DNA of 18,468 nucleotides, taken from positions 1 through 18,468 of the forward strand of contig JBDGYE010000054.1 in the NCBI GenBank assembly GCA_039584255.1, read 5' to 3'. Under the pieces are notes generated by a model, which worked only from the letters and a program-made list of their open reading frames with translations, made no database searches and was not told the origin of the DNA. Positions 1 through 7,845 of this stretch are shown here, in pieces (position 1 is the first letter of the stretch; each line of letters opens with the position of its first letter). The position numbers and the translations under genes were made by a program. The stretch comes from JBDGYE01 sp039584255. Lineage in GTDB: Bacteria > Gemmatimonadota > Gemmatimonadetes > Palauibacterales > Palauibacteraceae.

Positions 1-984
1 CAGCTTGTTGTGGGGGGGATCGTCATCCCTGCGCGCGAACTGCCAGATCGAGACAGGGTTGATGAGCCTGAAATCGACGCCCTGTCCCGGACCGCCTTGC
101 ACGGTCGCCTCGGACACCGCGATCAACAGCTCGTCGACGGGACGTACCTCGAGTCTGTGAATCGCGACGTAGTGCGTGGTATCGGACCGGTAGTCTCCGT
201 AGCTGGCGAACATCCCTATCAGGAAGACCCTGTCCGTGCCCACGCGGTAGCCGATCTCCTCCTCGCTGTACGCGTACGCCGACCGCAAGAAACCGTCCAG
301 TTTGGGCGCTCCCCAGTTCCGGTACATCCTCCCGAACGAGATCCTGGCGTATCGGCTCTGAAGCTCAAGGTAGGCATCCTCAACCCGCGAGCCGAGCTCT
401 CCGAGCACCGCGTTCTCGATCTTCGGGACGACCCTCCCGCCCGGGAACTGCGCATCGTGACGGTATATTCCGTGGCGTCCGATCCGAAAGGCGCCAACCA
501 CCGGTCCGGCTTCCCCATCGAGCCCGAGCCTGAAGTCCTCGAGTAGCCTGTCCTTTGAAAACTCGCCCTCCAGCTCCGGCCGCAGGACATCACGATGAGT
601 CTGCGTCACGTACTCGGCGCCCCCGGCCAGCTCGAGGTTCAGCCTGGCGGGACGGTCCAGCGATCCGTCGAGAAGTCGGAGCTCCGGACCGAACTCGGAC
701 CGAAGCCGGGTGAGCCATCCCCGCTCGCCACGCCCGAGCGATATCTCGTCGAGCTCGCCAAGCGCCCGCGCGACCTCGATGCGCCGGTAGGGTTGTGTGA
801 AGGGCGACAGCGAGTCGATCCTGCCGCTGGCGATCCAGTACTCGATGACGGGGTAGGACCAGTGGCCGAGGGGAAGATAGGCGGACGCGTGGAACGGCTC
901 TCGTTGCTTAGTGGCCCGCTCCTCGCTCCGCTCCGTCTCCTGCGCGGCAGCGGGCAGCGCGGCCTTCAGGCACGCACCGACCAT
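1..984 (-). CDS. Wzi-like outer-membrane beta-barrel protein (partial, C-terminus beyond left edge)
   Basis: The minus strand is open without a stop from 984 to the left edge (at least 328 codons), so the C-terminus lies outside the window. Just after a signal-peptide-like stretch ending LPAAAQE, the protein has SAYLPLGHWSYPVIEYWIAS and then QPYRR, an N-terminal pattern typical of capsule-assembly Wzi family barrels. Later segments alternate polar and aromatic residues as in beta-strands, and include YARISFGRMYRNWG, which resembles the conserved GR..WG segment of Wzi. Known Wzi proteins are outer-membrane barrels that help attach capsule; that role here is inference. The start is uncertain. 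ATG at 984 falls inside the apparent signal peptide (RRSRLLILTAFMVGACL), whose positively charged part lies upstream, and no ATG, GTG or TTG is in frame until GTG at 1113. A strong GGAGGAGGAG sits at about 1037-1046. Confidence 0.72.
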   Translation of the reverse strand, partial: MVGACLKAALPAAAQETERSEERATKQREPFHASAYLPLGHWSYPVIEYWIASGRIDSLSPFTQPYRRIEVARALGELDEISLGRGERGWLTRLRSEFGPELRLLDGSLDRPARLNLELAGGAEYVTQTHRDVLRPELEGEFSKDRLLEDFRLGLDGEAGPVVGAFRIGRHGIYRHDAQFPGGRVVPKIENAVLGELGSRVEDAYLELQSRYARISFGRMYRNWGAPKLDGFLRSAYAYSEEEIGYRVGTDRVFLIGMFASYGDYRSDTTHYVAIHRLEVRPVDELLIAVSEATVQGGPGQGVDFRLINPVSIWQFARRDDDPPHNKL

Positions 985-1069
985 GAAGGCTGTGAGAATC
1001 AGGAGTCGCGAGCGGCGGGCAGCCGGCTGTGGAATTCTCCTCCTCCGGGAGCGGGTGTCCGGTGATCGA

Positions 1070-1089
1070 GCACCGACCCGAGTCGGTGC
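1070..1089. repeat. 8-bp inverted repeat with 4-nt loop
   Basis: GCACCGAC and GTCGGTGC are perfect reverse complements separated by CCGA. It lies upstream of the barrel gene's signal-peptide segment. It could form a leader hairpin or be an operator; the sequence does not say which. Confidence 0.4.
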
Positions 1090-1209
1090 GGTCGCGCCCG
1101 AAACGTACCCCACGCCACCGGCATGCTCAACGGCTGAGAGCCGCCAGCGGAGGGTCTCTTTGGGCCGACTCTGCCTTTCGGTCCGGAAAGACCTCAGCGT
1201 GGGAGCGGC

Positions 1210-1238
1210 TTTACACTCTCGCCGGCTCTCCTTAGGTT
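1210..1238 (+). promoter_or_regulatory. Weak candidate promoter for the multicopper oxidase gene
   Basis: TTTACA at 1210-1215 matches five of six bases of the sigma-70 -35 box. It is 17 bp from TAGGTT at 1233-1238, a poor -10 box. The site would leave a leader of roughly 105 nt before the start at 1351. This is pattern matching only. Confidence 0.2.
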
Positions 1239-1350
1239 TGCGCGCCCGTTGCCGAGACCTCCGGCGCCGGGAGCGGTCTGAGAGTTCACTAACTACCGTT
1301 TCTCTAAGCATCCTCAAGGGAAGAGTGGCGCAGACGAGTTACAGAGACGT

Positions 1351-3075
1351 ATGACGGCGTCTGCCGCTCCCTGTCTCCGCACTTCGGTCGGCCTCGCCAG
1401 CGCGCTGATCGCGATGCTGGCCGGCCCGGCCTCTGTTCGGCTGGCCATCGCACAGCATGCAGAAGACTCGGACTCGGCGCGAGTTGGATTCCTCAACTCG
1501 GGTCGGATGATCATACCGATGATCCGGAACCCGATGCTTCCCGCGCTGGACGACGTGCGACCCTCTGTAACGCCGTTCCTGCCCGGCGATGGCCTGGACC
1601 CGTCGGACCTACCCCCGGCGGGGCCTCGTGAGGTACTGAACCTAGAGGATGGCGACACGATCGACCTCGAGGCCTCGCTAGTGCGCAAGACGGTCGCCGG
1701 CGAGGCCTTCACCATGTACGCCTTCAACCGGCAGATACCCGGTCCGCTGATCCGGGTCGAGCGCGACGCCACGATCCACGTCCGCTTCACGAACCGCATC
1801 GATCTGCCGACGACGGTGCACTGGCACGGCGTGCGGATCGACAACCGGTTCGACGGCGTCCCCGGGGTGACGCAGGATGCGGTGGAGCCGGGAGAGATCT
1901 TCGACTACACGATCCACTTTCCGGACGCGGGCATCTACTGGTACCACCCACACGTGCGCGAGGACATCCAGCAGGACCTGGGGCTGTACGGCAACATGCT
2001 GGTCCGGTCGGAGCGGGCCGACTACTACAACCCGGTGAATCGGGATGAGGTCGTGGTCCTGGACGACATACTGCTCGATGGGAGCGAGTTGGTTCCTTTC
2101 GGCCGCGAGGCGGCCAACTTCGCGATCATGGGGCGGTTCGGGAACGTCCTGCTGGTCAACGGTGAGCAGGCGTACGACCTGACGGTGAACGCCGGTGAGG
2201 TAGTGCGGTTCTATTTCACCAACGTATCCAACACTCGAACCTTCAACCTCTCCTTCGATGGAGCGCCGATAAAGCTAGTGGGGGCGGACATCGGCAAGTT
2301 CGAGCGCGAGATCGTCGTTCCCGGCGTGCCTATCGCTCCCGCCCAGCGGTACGTGGTCGAGGTTCTGTTCGAGGAACCCGGTGAGCACTTCATCACCAAC
2401 CGGATCCAGGCTGTGAACCACATGGCCGGCGAGTTCTTCTCGGCAGTCGACACGCTCGGAGTCGTCAGAGTCGAAGCTGAGCCCGCGACACCCGCCTACG
2501 CCGATGCCTTCCGTGAGCTGAAGGTGGACGAGACGGTCCAGCGGGAAGTCGAGCCGTACCGCGACTACATGGACGCCCCGGTGGACCGCGAGCTGCTGCT
2601 GAGCGTCGATATCCGGGACCTGCCTCTACAGGTCATGCAGTTCATCGCCATAGACACCGTCTACCGGTCGCCGGTCGAGTTCACCGACGTGATGTCGCAC
2701 ATGAATTGGCTGTCGACGACCAAGGAAGTCAGGTGGATCCTGCGTGACGTCGAGACCGGCGCCGAGAACATGGACATCGACTGGCGCTTCCGGGTCGGCG
2801 AGGTCATCAAGATCCGGCTGCGCAATGACCCGGAGGCGTTCCACCCGATGAACCACCCAGTCCATCTGCACGGGCAGCGCTTTCTGCTCCTGTCGCGTGA
2901 TGGCGTGCCGAACCGGAACCTGGCCTGGAAGGACACGGCGTTGCTCCCCGTCGGCTCCACCGTCGACATCCTGCTGGAGGTAACGAACCCCGGCAGTTGG
3001 ATGCTCCACTGCCACATCGCCGAGCACCTTGAGGCGGGAATGATGATGGCCTTCGAGGTGGAACCCGGTGGGTGA
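1351..3075 (+). CDS. Secreted multicopper oxidase
   Basis: The 574-aa product has an N-terminal signal peptide (hydrophobic core about residues 12-27, likely cleaved near AIAQ) and the four copper-binding motifs of the multicopper oxidase family. These are HWHG at 157-160, YHPH at 198-201, HPMNHPVHLHG at 498-508, and HCHIAEHLEAGM at 553-564, with Cys554 as T1 ligand and Met564 as the likely axial ligand. Family members couple four one-electron oxidations of phenols, metal ions or other donors to reduction of O2 to water. The length fits a three-cupredoxin-domain enzyme exported to the periplasm or outside. The substrate cannot be told from the sequence. No methionine-rich loop like that of CueO was noticed, so a dedicated Cu(I) oxidase role is not supported. 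The ribosome site before ATG 1351 is weak (GAGA). The gene is followed after 70 bp by an LVIVD-repeat protein on the same strand. Confidence 0.93.
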   Translation: MTASAAPCLRTSVGLASALIAMLAGPASVRLAIAQHAEDSDSARVGFLNSGRMIIPMIRNPMLPALDDVRPSVTPFLPGDGLDPSDLPPAGPREVLNLEDGDTIDLEASLVRKTVAGEAFTMYAFNRQIPGPLIRVERDATIHVRFTNRIDLPTTVHWHGVRIDNRFDGVPGVTQDAVEPGEIFDYTIHFPDAGIYWYHPHVREDIQQDLGLYGNMLVRSERADYYNPVNRDEVVVLDDILLDGSELVPFGREAANFAIMGRFGNVLLVNGEQAYDLTVNAGEVVRFYFTNVSNTRTFNLSFDGAPIKLVGADIGKFEREIVVPGVPIAPAQRYVVEVLFEEPGEHFITNRIQAVNHMAGEFFSAVDTLGVVRVEAEPATPAYADAFRELKVDETVQREVEPYRDYMDAPVDRELLLSVDIRDLPLQVMQFIAIDTVYRSPVEFTDVMSHMNWLSTTKEVRWILRDVETGAENMDIDWRFRVGEVIKIRLRNDPEAFHPMNHPVHLHGQRFLLLSRDGVPNRNLAWKDTALLPVGSTVDILLEVTNPGSWMLHCHIAEHLEAGMMMAFEVEPGG

Positions 3076-3089
3076 GTCTAGGATATACA

Positions 3090-3109
3090 GCCCGACGCCC
3101 GAGTCGGGC
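3090..3109 (+). terminator. Hairpin in the multicopper oxidase-propeller gap
   Basis: GCCCGAC (3090-3096) and GTCGGGC (3103-3109) form a 7-bp stem with a 6-nt loop, 15 bp after the oxidase stop. Only a short T run follows, so it may be a partial terminator or an mRNA-stabilising hairpin between the two genes. Confidence 0.35.
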
Positions 3110-3145
3110 GACGGTTTCGAAGGATCCCCCGGACGGAGGATGTGA

Positions 3146-4540
3146 ATGAGGAGGAAGACGTTCGCAGCGATGATCGCCCTGACCGCCAGCGCGTGGGCGG
3201 CTGCCTTCACCCATGGCCCGGCAAGGGCCACGGCGCAGGAGGTCTCGGACGAGCCCGGCACCCCCAACATCGAGGTCGTCTCGAATCTGGAGCTCGGAGA
3301 CGGACTGCAGATCAGCTACGTCGACATCGAGCTCGAGCAGGAGCCGGACCGGCCCTTTGCCTATCTGTCACGCGGTCTCGGCCCGACGAAGGGCGTGGAT
3401 ATCATCTCGCTCGAGGACCCCGCCGCTCCCGAGGTGATCTACCAGTGGCGCATCGAAGATGCCGAGCTGCACATGCCGCTGGGCGGAATGGACACGAAGT
3501 ACTTCAAGCACGAGGGCCGGTACTACGTGATTCAGTCCATGCAGTTCGCGGCCGGGCCCGACTCGGATCTGGGTGCCGTGGTTCTGGACGTCACGGGGCT
3601 TCCGGATCCAGCGACGGTGAAAGAGGTGGGCCGCATCCGGACCCCGGACACGCCGGGCGGCTTTCACAACATCTTCGCCTACAAGCACTCCTCGGGCCCT
3701 CCGCTCCTGATCACGACGAGCCAGGGTCCGTATGGAAACGTCTATGACCTCGACGCCTTCCTCAACGGCGCCGAGGACCACGGCTTCATCGGCCGGATTC
3801 CGTGGCCATCGACGGCGCCCGACCAGACGCCGTTCGGGGCCATGCAGGGGTACCACGACTTCTACGCGGCCTACGAGCCGGCCTCCGGTCGGGACCTGCT
3901 CTACGGCGCCGGCTTCAACGGCTATTACATCTACGACATTTCGGATCCGGCGAACCCTGAGCTCGCCACATCCATCGTCGGCGTTATGGGCGTTACGCTG
4001 GCACACACCCTCCAGGCGACGCCGGATGCCAAGATCGGCGTGGGTCAGACAGAGTACAGATACTCGCCCGTTCGCATCTACGATCTCGAGCGGGGCCTCA
4101 GCGGCGAGCGACGCACGATCAACACCGAGCTGAGCGCCTGGACCCGCAACTACAAGGCGCGCTCGCACAACAACGAGATCCGGTATCCCTATGTCTTCGT
4201 CACCTCGTACAAGGACGGGATCGACGTCTTCGACATCACGGACCCCGAGAACCCGGAGACGGTAGGCTGGTACGACACCTACCACGGTCCGGAGAAGGCC
4301 GGGCTGGCCACGGACCTGGGCTTCGCCTCGGGGAACCCCGTGGGTGAGAGCGACTTCAACGGCGCGTTCGGCATCGACGTCCGCAACTACGACGGCCTGA
4401 TCGCGGTGAGCGACATGGAGACGGGCCTGTGGGTGTTCCGGCTGGACGGTTTCGACGGCTGGAACGGGGCCGACTGGAATCTGCCGAACATCTCCAGCGT
4501 GCAGGACTGGGACAACGGCCCCGTCGGCCTCGTCCCGTAG
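3146..4540 (+). CDS. Exported LVIVD-repeat beta-propeller protein
   Basis: The 464-aa protein starts with a signal peptide (MRRK, then a hydrophobic run to about residue 22, cleavage probably near ATAQ at 28-31). Repeated units of the LVIVD type follow: GVDIISLEDPAAPEV at 83-97, GAVVLDVTGLPDP at 143-155, NGYYIYDISDPANPE at 258-272, DGIDVFDITDPENPE at 357-371, and a last blade near GLIAVSDMETGLWVF at 417-431. Such repeats build beta-propellers at the cell surface or in the periplasm; most have no known enzymatic role. Several histidines lie in conserved-looking contexts (GGFHN at 171-175, AHTLQ at 286-290, RSHNNE at 339-344) and might bind metal, which is inference. ATG 3146 is preceded by GGAGG at 3135-3139 with normal spacing; the ATG at 3140 is followed at once by a stop. 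Its position behind the oxidase suggests joint expression. Confidence 0.85.
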   Translation: MRRKTFAAMIALTASAWAAAFTHGPARATAQEVSDEPGTPNIEVVSNLELGDGLQISYVDIELEQEPDRPFAYLSRGLGPTKGVDIISLEDPAAPEVIYQWRIEDAELHMPLGGMDTKYFKHEGRYYVIQSMQFAAGPDSDLGAVVLDVTGLPDPATVKEVGRIRTPDTPGGFHNIFAYKHSSGPPLLITTSQGPYGNVYDLDAFLNGAEDHGFIGRIPWPSTAPDQTPFGAMQGYHDFYAAYEPASGRDLLYGAGFNGYYIYDISDPANPELATSIVGVMGVTLAHTLQATPDAKIGVGQTEYRYSPVRIYDLERGLSGERRTINTELSAWTRNYKARSHNNEIRYPYVFVTSYKDGIDVFDITDPENPETVGWYDTYHGPEKAGLATDLGFASGNPVGESDFNGAFGIDVRNYDGLIAVSDMETGLWVFRLDGFDGWNGADWNLPNISSVQDWDNGPVGLVP

Positions 4541-4569
4541 CCCGACAGGTGCACGGGCGGAGAGAGAAC

Positions 4570-5052
4570 ATGCACTGGGGACGCGGTCCCGCGCTCCTGG
4601 GCGTTGGACTGCTGCTCGTGTCTTTGACGGTGTGGTCACCCTGGCCCGACGAGTTTCCGCTGTACCCGACTATGGGAAATGAGGGCGCGTCCGGACTCGC
4701 GCGGATGCATCAGGTGTGGTCGCCGTTCGGCGTTTCCCTTACGACTGATGGCCAGGTGTCGTACGAGCTTACTGTGGTCGTCCGCGACCTTCCGGCAGCC
4801 GGTGACGGCGAGTCTCATCACGTGTGGCTGGCTACGAAGAGTCTGGATCGTATCCGTCACCTCGGGTCGGTCGAGTCGACCGATTCGCTCACGAGCGAGC
4901 TGGATTGGAGCCAGTTCCTCGTAGTGGTGAGCCGAGAATCGGAAGAGGTGGCGGGAAAGTGGGCGGGGCCGGTCGTGCTGCGAGGCCACTCGCCCGGCTC
5001 GCTCATTCGACCGCTGTGGGGGCACCCGATCTTCCAGCAGACCCCGATGTGA
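4570..5052 (+). CDS. Small membrane-anchored protein with an RskA-like (anti-sigma-K C-terminal-like) domain
   Basis: The 160-aa product has one hydrophobic segment at about residues 7-22 (signal anchor or uncleaved signal) and an exported domain. The order of features in that domain resembles the C-terminal domain of RskA-type anti-sigma factors: YELTVVVRDLP at 65-75, HHVWLATKSLDRIRHLGSV at 83-101, then LVVVSRESEEVAGKWAGPVV at 117-136. Real RskA proteins carry a cytoplasmic zinc-finger sigma-binding domain. None is present here and no sigma factor gene is adjacent, so a regulatory role is not supported. The similarity was judged by eye. The start at 4570 is set by GGAGAG just upstream and by the hydrophobic N-terminus. 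The frame stays open upstream, but that stretch overlaps the propeller gene. The gap to the propeller stop is 29 bp, consistent with one operon. Confidence 0.65.
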   Translation: MHWGRGPALLGVGLLLVSLTVWSPWPDEFPLYPTMGNEGASGLARMHQVWSPFGVSLTTDGQVSYELTVVVRDLPAAGDGESHHVWLATKSLDRIRHLGSVESTDSLTSELDWSQFLVVVSRESEEVAGKWAGPVVLRGHSPGSLIRPLWGHPIFQQTPM

Positions 5053-5156
5053 GCCAGAAGAGCACGCCGCAGCGTTGGCAATCCGTACGACGGGGGGTCA
5101 TGTTCGTGGCGGCGGCCCTCACGGGCGCACAATAGGTTTCCCAACAGGAGTGAGCC

Positions 5157-5975
5157 ATGCTCGTCTTCCGTCGCATTGCAGCCCTGCTCGTCCTGCCCCT
5201 GTTCGCCGCGCTGGTGACCCCGGGCGAAACAAGGGCTCAGGATTCGCCCGTTCTGGATCGTGTGATGGAGTCGGGCCAGCTCCGTGTAGGCATGTCCGGC
5301 ACCCAACCTCCGTTCAACGCCCGGAGCCGTGGCGGAGCGGTGATCGGGCTCGATGCCGACCTGGGCCGGCTCCTGGCCGGCGCCATCGGGGTCGAGCTCG
5401 AAATCGTGACGAGGCCTTTTGGAGAGCTGCTCTCGGCCCTGGAGGCTGGCGAGGTGGATATGGTGATGTCCGGCCTTTCCATCACCGGTGGCCGGACGCG
5501 CCGCGTCTCCTTCGTGGGCCCCTACATGATGTCGGGCAAGTCGATCCTGACCCGATCGGAGACCCTCTCCAGGGTTCAGGAGGCAGGCCAGATCAACCGC
5601 AGCGAGATCCGGCTGACCGCGCTGGCCAACTCCACGAGCGAGGAGTTCGTGCAAATCAATCTGCCGGAGGCCCAGCTCGTGACCGTTGTCGACTACGACG
5701 AGGCCATCGGAATGCTCCTCGAGGGTACCGTCGACGCGCTGGTGGCAGACATGGCCATAGCCCTGATCTCGATCATGCGCCACCCCGACGCCGGTTTCGT
5801 GACGCTCGAGCAGCCGCTCACCATCGAGCCGGTAGGGATCGCGGTGCCGGCGAACGACCACCAGTTCCTGAATCTGCTGGACAACTACCTCGACACGTTC
5901 GAAGGGACGGGAATTCTGGAGCAGCTGCGGAAGAAGTGGCTGGAAGACGGCTCGTGGATCGCGGCGCTACCCTGA
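5157..5975 (+). CDS. Amino-acid-type ABC transporter substrate-binding protein (family 3)
   Basis: The 272-aa protein has a signal peptide (MLVFRR plus a hydrophobic run, cleavage near TRAQ at 25-28). The standard order of family 3 solute-binding motifs follows: LRVGMSGTQPPFN at 42-54, IGLDADLGRLLA at 63-74, ALEAGEVDMVMSGLSIT at 94-110, and RTRRVSFVGPYMMSG at 113-127, where an Arg in this region normally holds the ligand carboxylate. A second lobe contains the hinge-type segment VDALVADMAIAL. It would bind a polar amino acid or related small molecule in the periplasm. AGGAG lies before ATG 5157 with good spacing. No permease or ATPase gene is next to it, so it either works with a transporter encoded elsewhere or acts as a stand-alone sensor. 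It is 104 bp after the previous gene on the same strand. Confidence 0.88.
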   Translation: MLVFRRIAALLVLPLFAALVTPGETRAQDSPVLDRVMESGQLRVGMSGTQPPFNARSRGGAVIGLDADLGRLLAGAIGVELEIVTRPFGELLSALEAGEVDMVMSGLSITGGRTRRVSFVGPYMMSGKSILTRSETLSRVQEAGQINRSEIRLTALANSTSEEFVQINLPEAQLVTVVDYDEAIGMLLEGTVDALVADMAIALISIMRHPDAGFVTLEQPLTIEPVGIAVPANDHQFLNLLDNYLDTFEGTGILEQLRKKWLEDGSWIAALP

Positions 5976-6134
5976 TGGTGGCGAAAGACAGAGAGGGCTC
6001 CGCTTCCTAGCCCTTCTCGACTTCGACCTGGCTATAGTACAGGAAGCGCCGCGCGCGAGGCGACGTAGCGCTCCCGACGTCGGCTATCTCGGCGAGCAGT
6101 CTTATCACTGAACATTTCATCTATGCCAACTCCC

Positions 6135-6179
6135 GGGCGCTTCCGCCCAAAGGCCTGTTCATAGCGGTCAGCCACCGCT
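6135..6179. other. Two small hairpins in the convergent gap 5976-6260
   Basis: GGGCG-CTTC-CGCCC (6135-6148) and AGCGGT-CAGCC-ACCGCT (6163-6179) could fold between the two convergent genes. Neither is followed by a T run, so termination here is only possible. Nothing else was recognised in this 285-bp gap. Confidence 0.25.
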
Positions 6180-6260
6180 CTCAGCGGTACGGCGGCCGCC
6201 TCCCGTCTTTACGATGGGATTGGACTCGGTGTTTCGTGTAAGGGCCTTGTAACGAGGGCG

Positions 6261-7079
6261 TCACGGCCTCCGGCCGCGGACCACCACGAACTCGCCCGGA
6301 ATCCGGTAGCCCGAGCCGTTGCGGAAGCCCTCGATCGTGGCCAGGTACTCTGCGTGCGCTTCCTGACGCGTCGCGTCGTCGAACCGGGAATAGGCCATGG
6401 CAACCGGCCCTCCGGCGAAAGCCGCCCCCAGAGCCTCGTCCGTGCTTTCGTACTCCAGCACCGTGGAAATGCGGCGCGAGATGATATCCTCAAATCCGGC
6501 CGCCGACAAGGTGTCGGCCATGGCGTCCCCGGTTCCGAGGTCGAAGAACAGCGGGCAGACCTGGGTGTTGACCCGCTCGTCCACGACCGGAAAGATGCCG
6601 GCCCATCCACAGCTCTTGCGGGCGCCCCACACCGCGACGGCGGCCCGGCCACCGGGCTTGGACGCCCTCCACATCTGCCGCATCGCGAGCGTCGGATCGG
6701 GCACGTACATGAGTCCCAGCGCGCAGAGGATCACGTCGAAGGATCCCTCTGGCAGGTCCAGGTTCTCCGCTCCCAGTCGGGCGAACTCGACCCAGTTCAG
6801 CCCTGCGTTCTGCGCCGCGGCGCGGCACGCCCCCACCATTCCCTCGGAGATGTCCGTAGCTACCAGCCGCCCTTCCGGGCCGACCGCCCTGGCCGCCGGC
6901 AGCGTCACCAGACCTGTACCGCACGCCACATCGAGGACGTGCTCGCCGGGTTGTGGCTCCGCCATCTCCAGCAGCAGCTCCTGGGCCGGGGCGAGCTGCC
7001 GAGACCAGCTATGCTCGTAGTGCTCGACGGCGCGGTCCCATCCGTAGCGCTGGATTCGGCGTTGGAGCTTGGCTTCCAT
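6261..7079 (-). CDS. Class I SAM-dependent methyltransferase
   Basis: The 272-aa protein has the class I Rossmann signature. Motif I is VLDVACGTGLVTL at 48-60, the acidic ribose-binding residue lies in ATDIS at 74-78, FDVILCALGLMYVPD is at 114-128, and KPGGRAAVAVWG at 141-152. This is the UbiE/Methyltransf_11 type that transfers a methyl group from S-adenosylmethionine to a small molecule or quinone-like acceptor. The acceptor cannot be identified. A basic/aromatic N-terminus (RRIQRYGWDRAVEHYEHSW) precedes the fold. I chose ATG 7079 because GAGGAGG lies just upstream, within the end of the OsmC gene. A longer reading from 7121 would overlap that gene by about 38 bp. The 4-bp gap shows close coupling with the OsmC gene. 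Confidence 0.88.
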   Translation of the reverse strand: MEAKLQRRIQRYGWDRAVEHYEHSWSRQLAPAQELLLEMAEPQPGEHVLDVACGTGLVTLPAARAVGPEGRLVATDISEGMVGACRAAAQNAGLNWVEFARLGAENLDLPEGSFDVILCALGLMYVPDPTLAMRQMWRASKPGGRAAVAVWGARKSCGWAGIFPVVDERVNTQVCPLFFDLGTGDAMADTLSAAGFEDIISRRISTVLEYESTDEALGAAFAGGPVAMAYSRFDDATRQEAHAEYLATIEGFRNGSGYRIPGEFVVVRGRRP

Positions 7080-7083
7080 CGGG

Positions 7084-7683
7084 TCAGTCCTCCTCACAGG
7101 CGAGGGCCGGCTCCGCGCCACTCGGAGAGGCGAACCATGTCTCCCGGATCACCCGCACGGGCTCGCGGAAGACGCGCCAGTAGCAGCAGTACTTCTCCGC
7201 CTCCCTGAGCACCTCGCAGACCTCTCGCTCCGGGGCGGTGCTTTCCACCGTCACGACGCAGCGAACCTCCGGATAGACGGGGGAGATGCTGTCGTCCACG
7301 CCCAGCTCCCCGCGAACGTCGTAGTCGGCCTCCACCTCGACGGTCAGGCTCTGGATCGGCACCCCGCGGTGGGCGGCCCACGTAGCGTATGCGATAGCCA
7401 TGCAGGAGCCGAGGGCCGTCCGGCCCAGGACGCCCGGGTTCGGCCCGGCATTGTCACCGCCGGACTTCTCCGACATTCCGACGGTCATCTTCCACGGCCC
7501 GTCCTCGACCTCGCAGGTGAGACCTTCCCGCAGGACCACCTTGGTCACTGCCGTTCCCTGTCCGACGCCCGGCCGCAACGAGACGGCCCTCGCGTTCCGC
7601 TCCAGGGCGCTCCGAATCTGCTCCCCGGCCAGATTGCGCAGGTCGGCAGGTGCCTCGGTCTCCGCTGTACGGGTGACTTCCAT
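7084..7683 (-). CDS. OsmC/Ohr-family protein
   Basis: The 199-aa protein matches OsmC family organisation: a beta-rich N-terminal half, the helix with the first catalytic cysteine in LGRTALGSCMAIAYATWAA (Cys94), then a second cysteine site in EAEKYCCYWRVFREPVRV (Cys166/Cys167). Family members reduce organic or fatty-acid hydroperoxides with a thiol pair in the cytoplasm. Many homologues have Cys-Pro at the second position, whereas here it is Cys-Cys-Tyr-Trp. About 45 residues precede the usual core, so it is longer than typical OsmC (about 140 aa). ATG 7683 is preceded by GGAGAG with 8-nt spacing. It sits 4 bp before the methyltransferase and 162 bp after uridine kinase. A detoxification role fits the family, but the pairing with a methyltransferase is unexplained. 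Confidence 0.85.
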   Translation of the reverse strand: MEVTRTAETEAPADLRNLAGEQIRSALERNARAVSLRPGVGQGTAVTKVVLREGLTCEVEDGPWKMTVGMSEKSGGDNAGPNPGVLGRTALGSCMAIAYATWAAHRGVPIQSLTVEVEADYDVRGELGVDDSISPVYPEVRCVVTVESTAPEREVCEVLREAEKYCCYWRVFREPVRVIRETWFASPSGAEPALACEED

Positions 7684-7845
7684 TTTCTAAGCTCTCCAGG
7701 TTTCGGCTGGTGTCCGGTGCCCACTCACTTCCTGATGCGCGGTATCGGCCGGCGACCGGTCAACCGAGCGTGATGGCCGGAATCGGGCCGGCGCCATATG
7801 TCCCAGGGTAACCAAGCAGGGGGTGGGTAGGGGAAGGGCGGACGC

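Larger units (their letters stand above)
985..1350. other. Intergenic region between divergent barrel and multicopper oxidase genes
   Basis: These 366 bp separate two divergent genes, although the true 5' end of the barrel gene may lie inside it. It holds an inverted repeat at 1070-1089 and a weak promoter-like pair for the plus strand at 1210-1238. No convincing conserved small ORF or structured RNA was seen. Confidence 0.5.

Noticed and set aside
1131..1156. TPP riboswitch-like words (CTGAGA followed by GCCAGCGGAGGG)
   Set aside because: The two words are almost adjacent and the essential central helix with the ACCTGAT segment is missing; the downstream gene is an oxidase, not thiamine-related.
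3368..4639. Long open frame antisense to the LVIVD propeller gene
   Set aside because: Its translation is Val/Arg-rich with no motif; it is the expected GC-driven shadow of a gene with signal peptide and repeats on the plus strand.
4857..5861. Long minus-strand open frame under the solute-binding protein
   Set aside because: It covers a well-supported family 3 binding protein and has a His/Arg/Gly-rich translation without recognisable domains.
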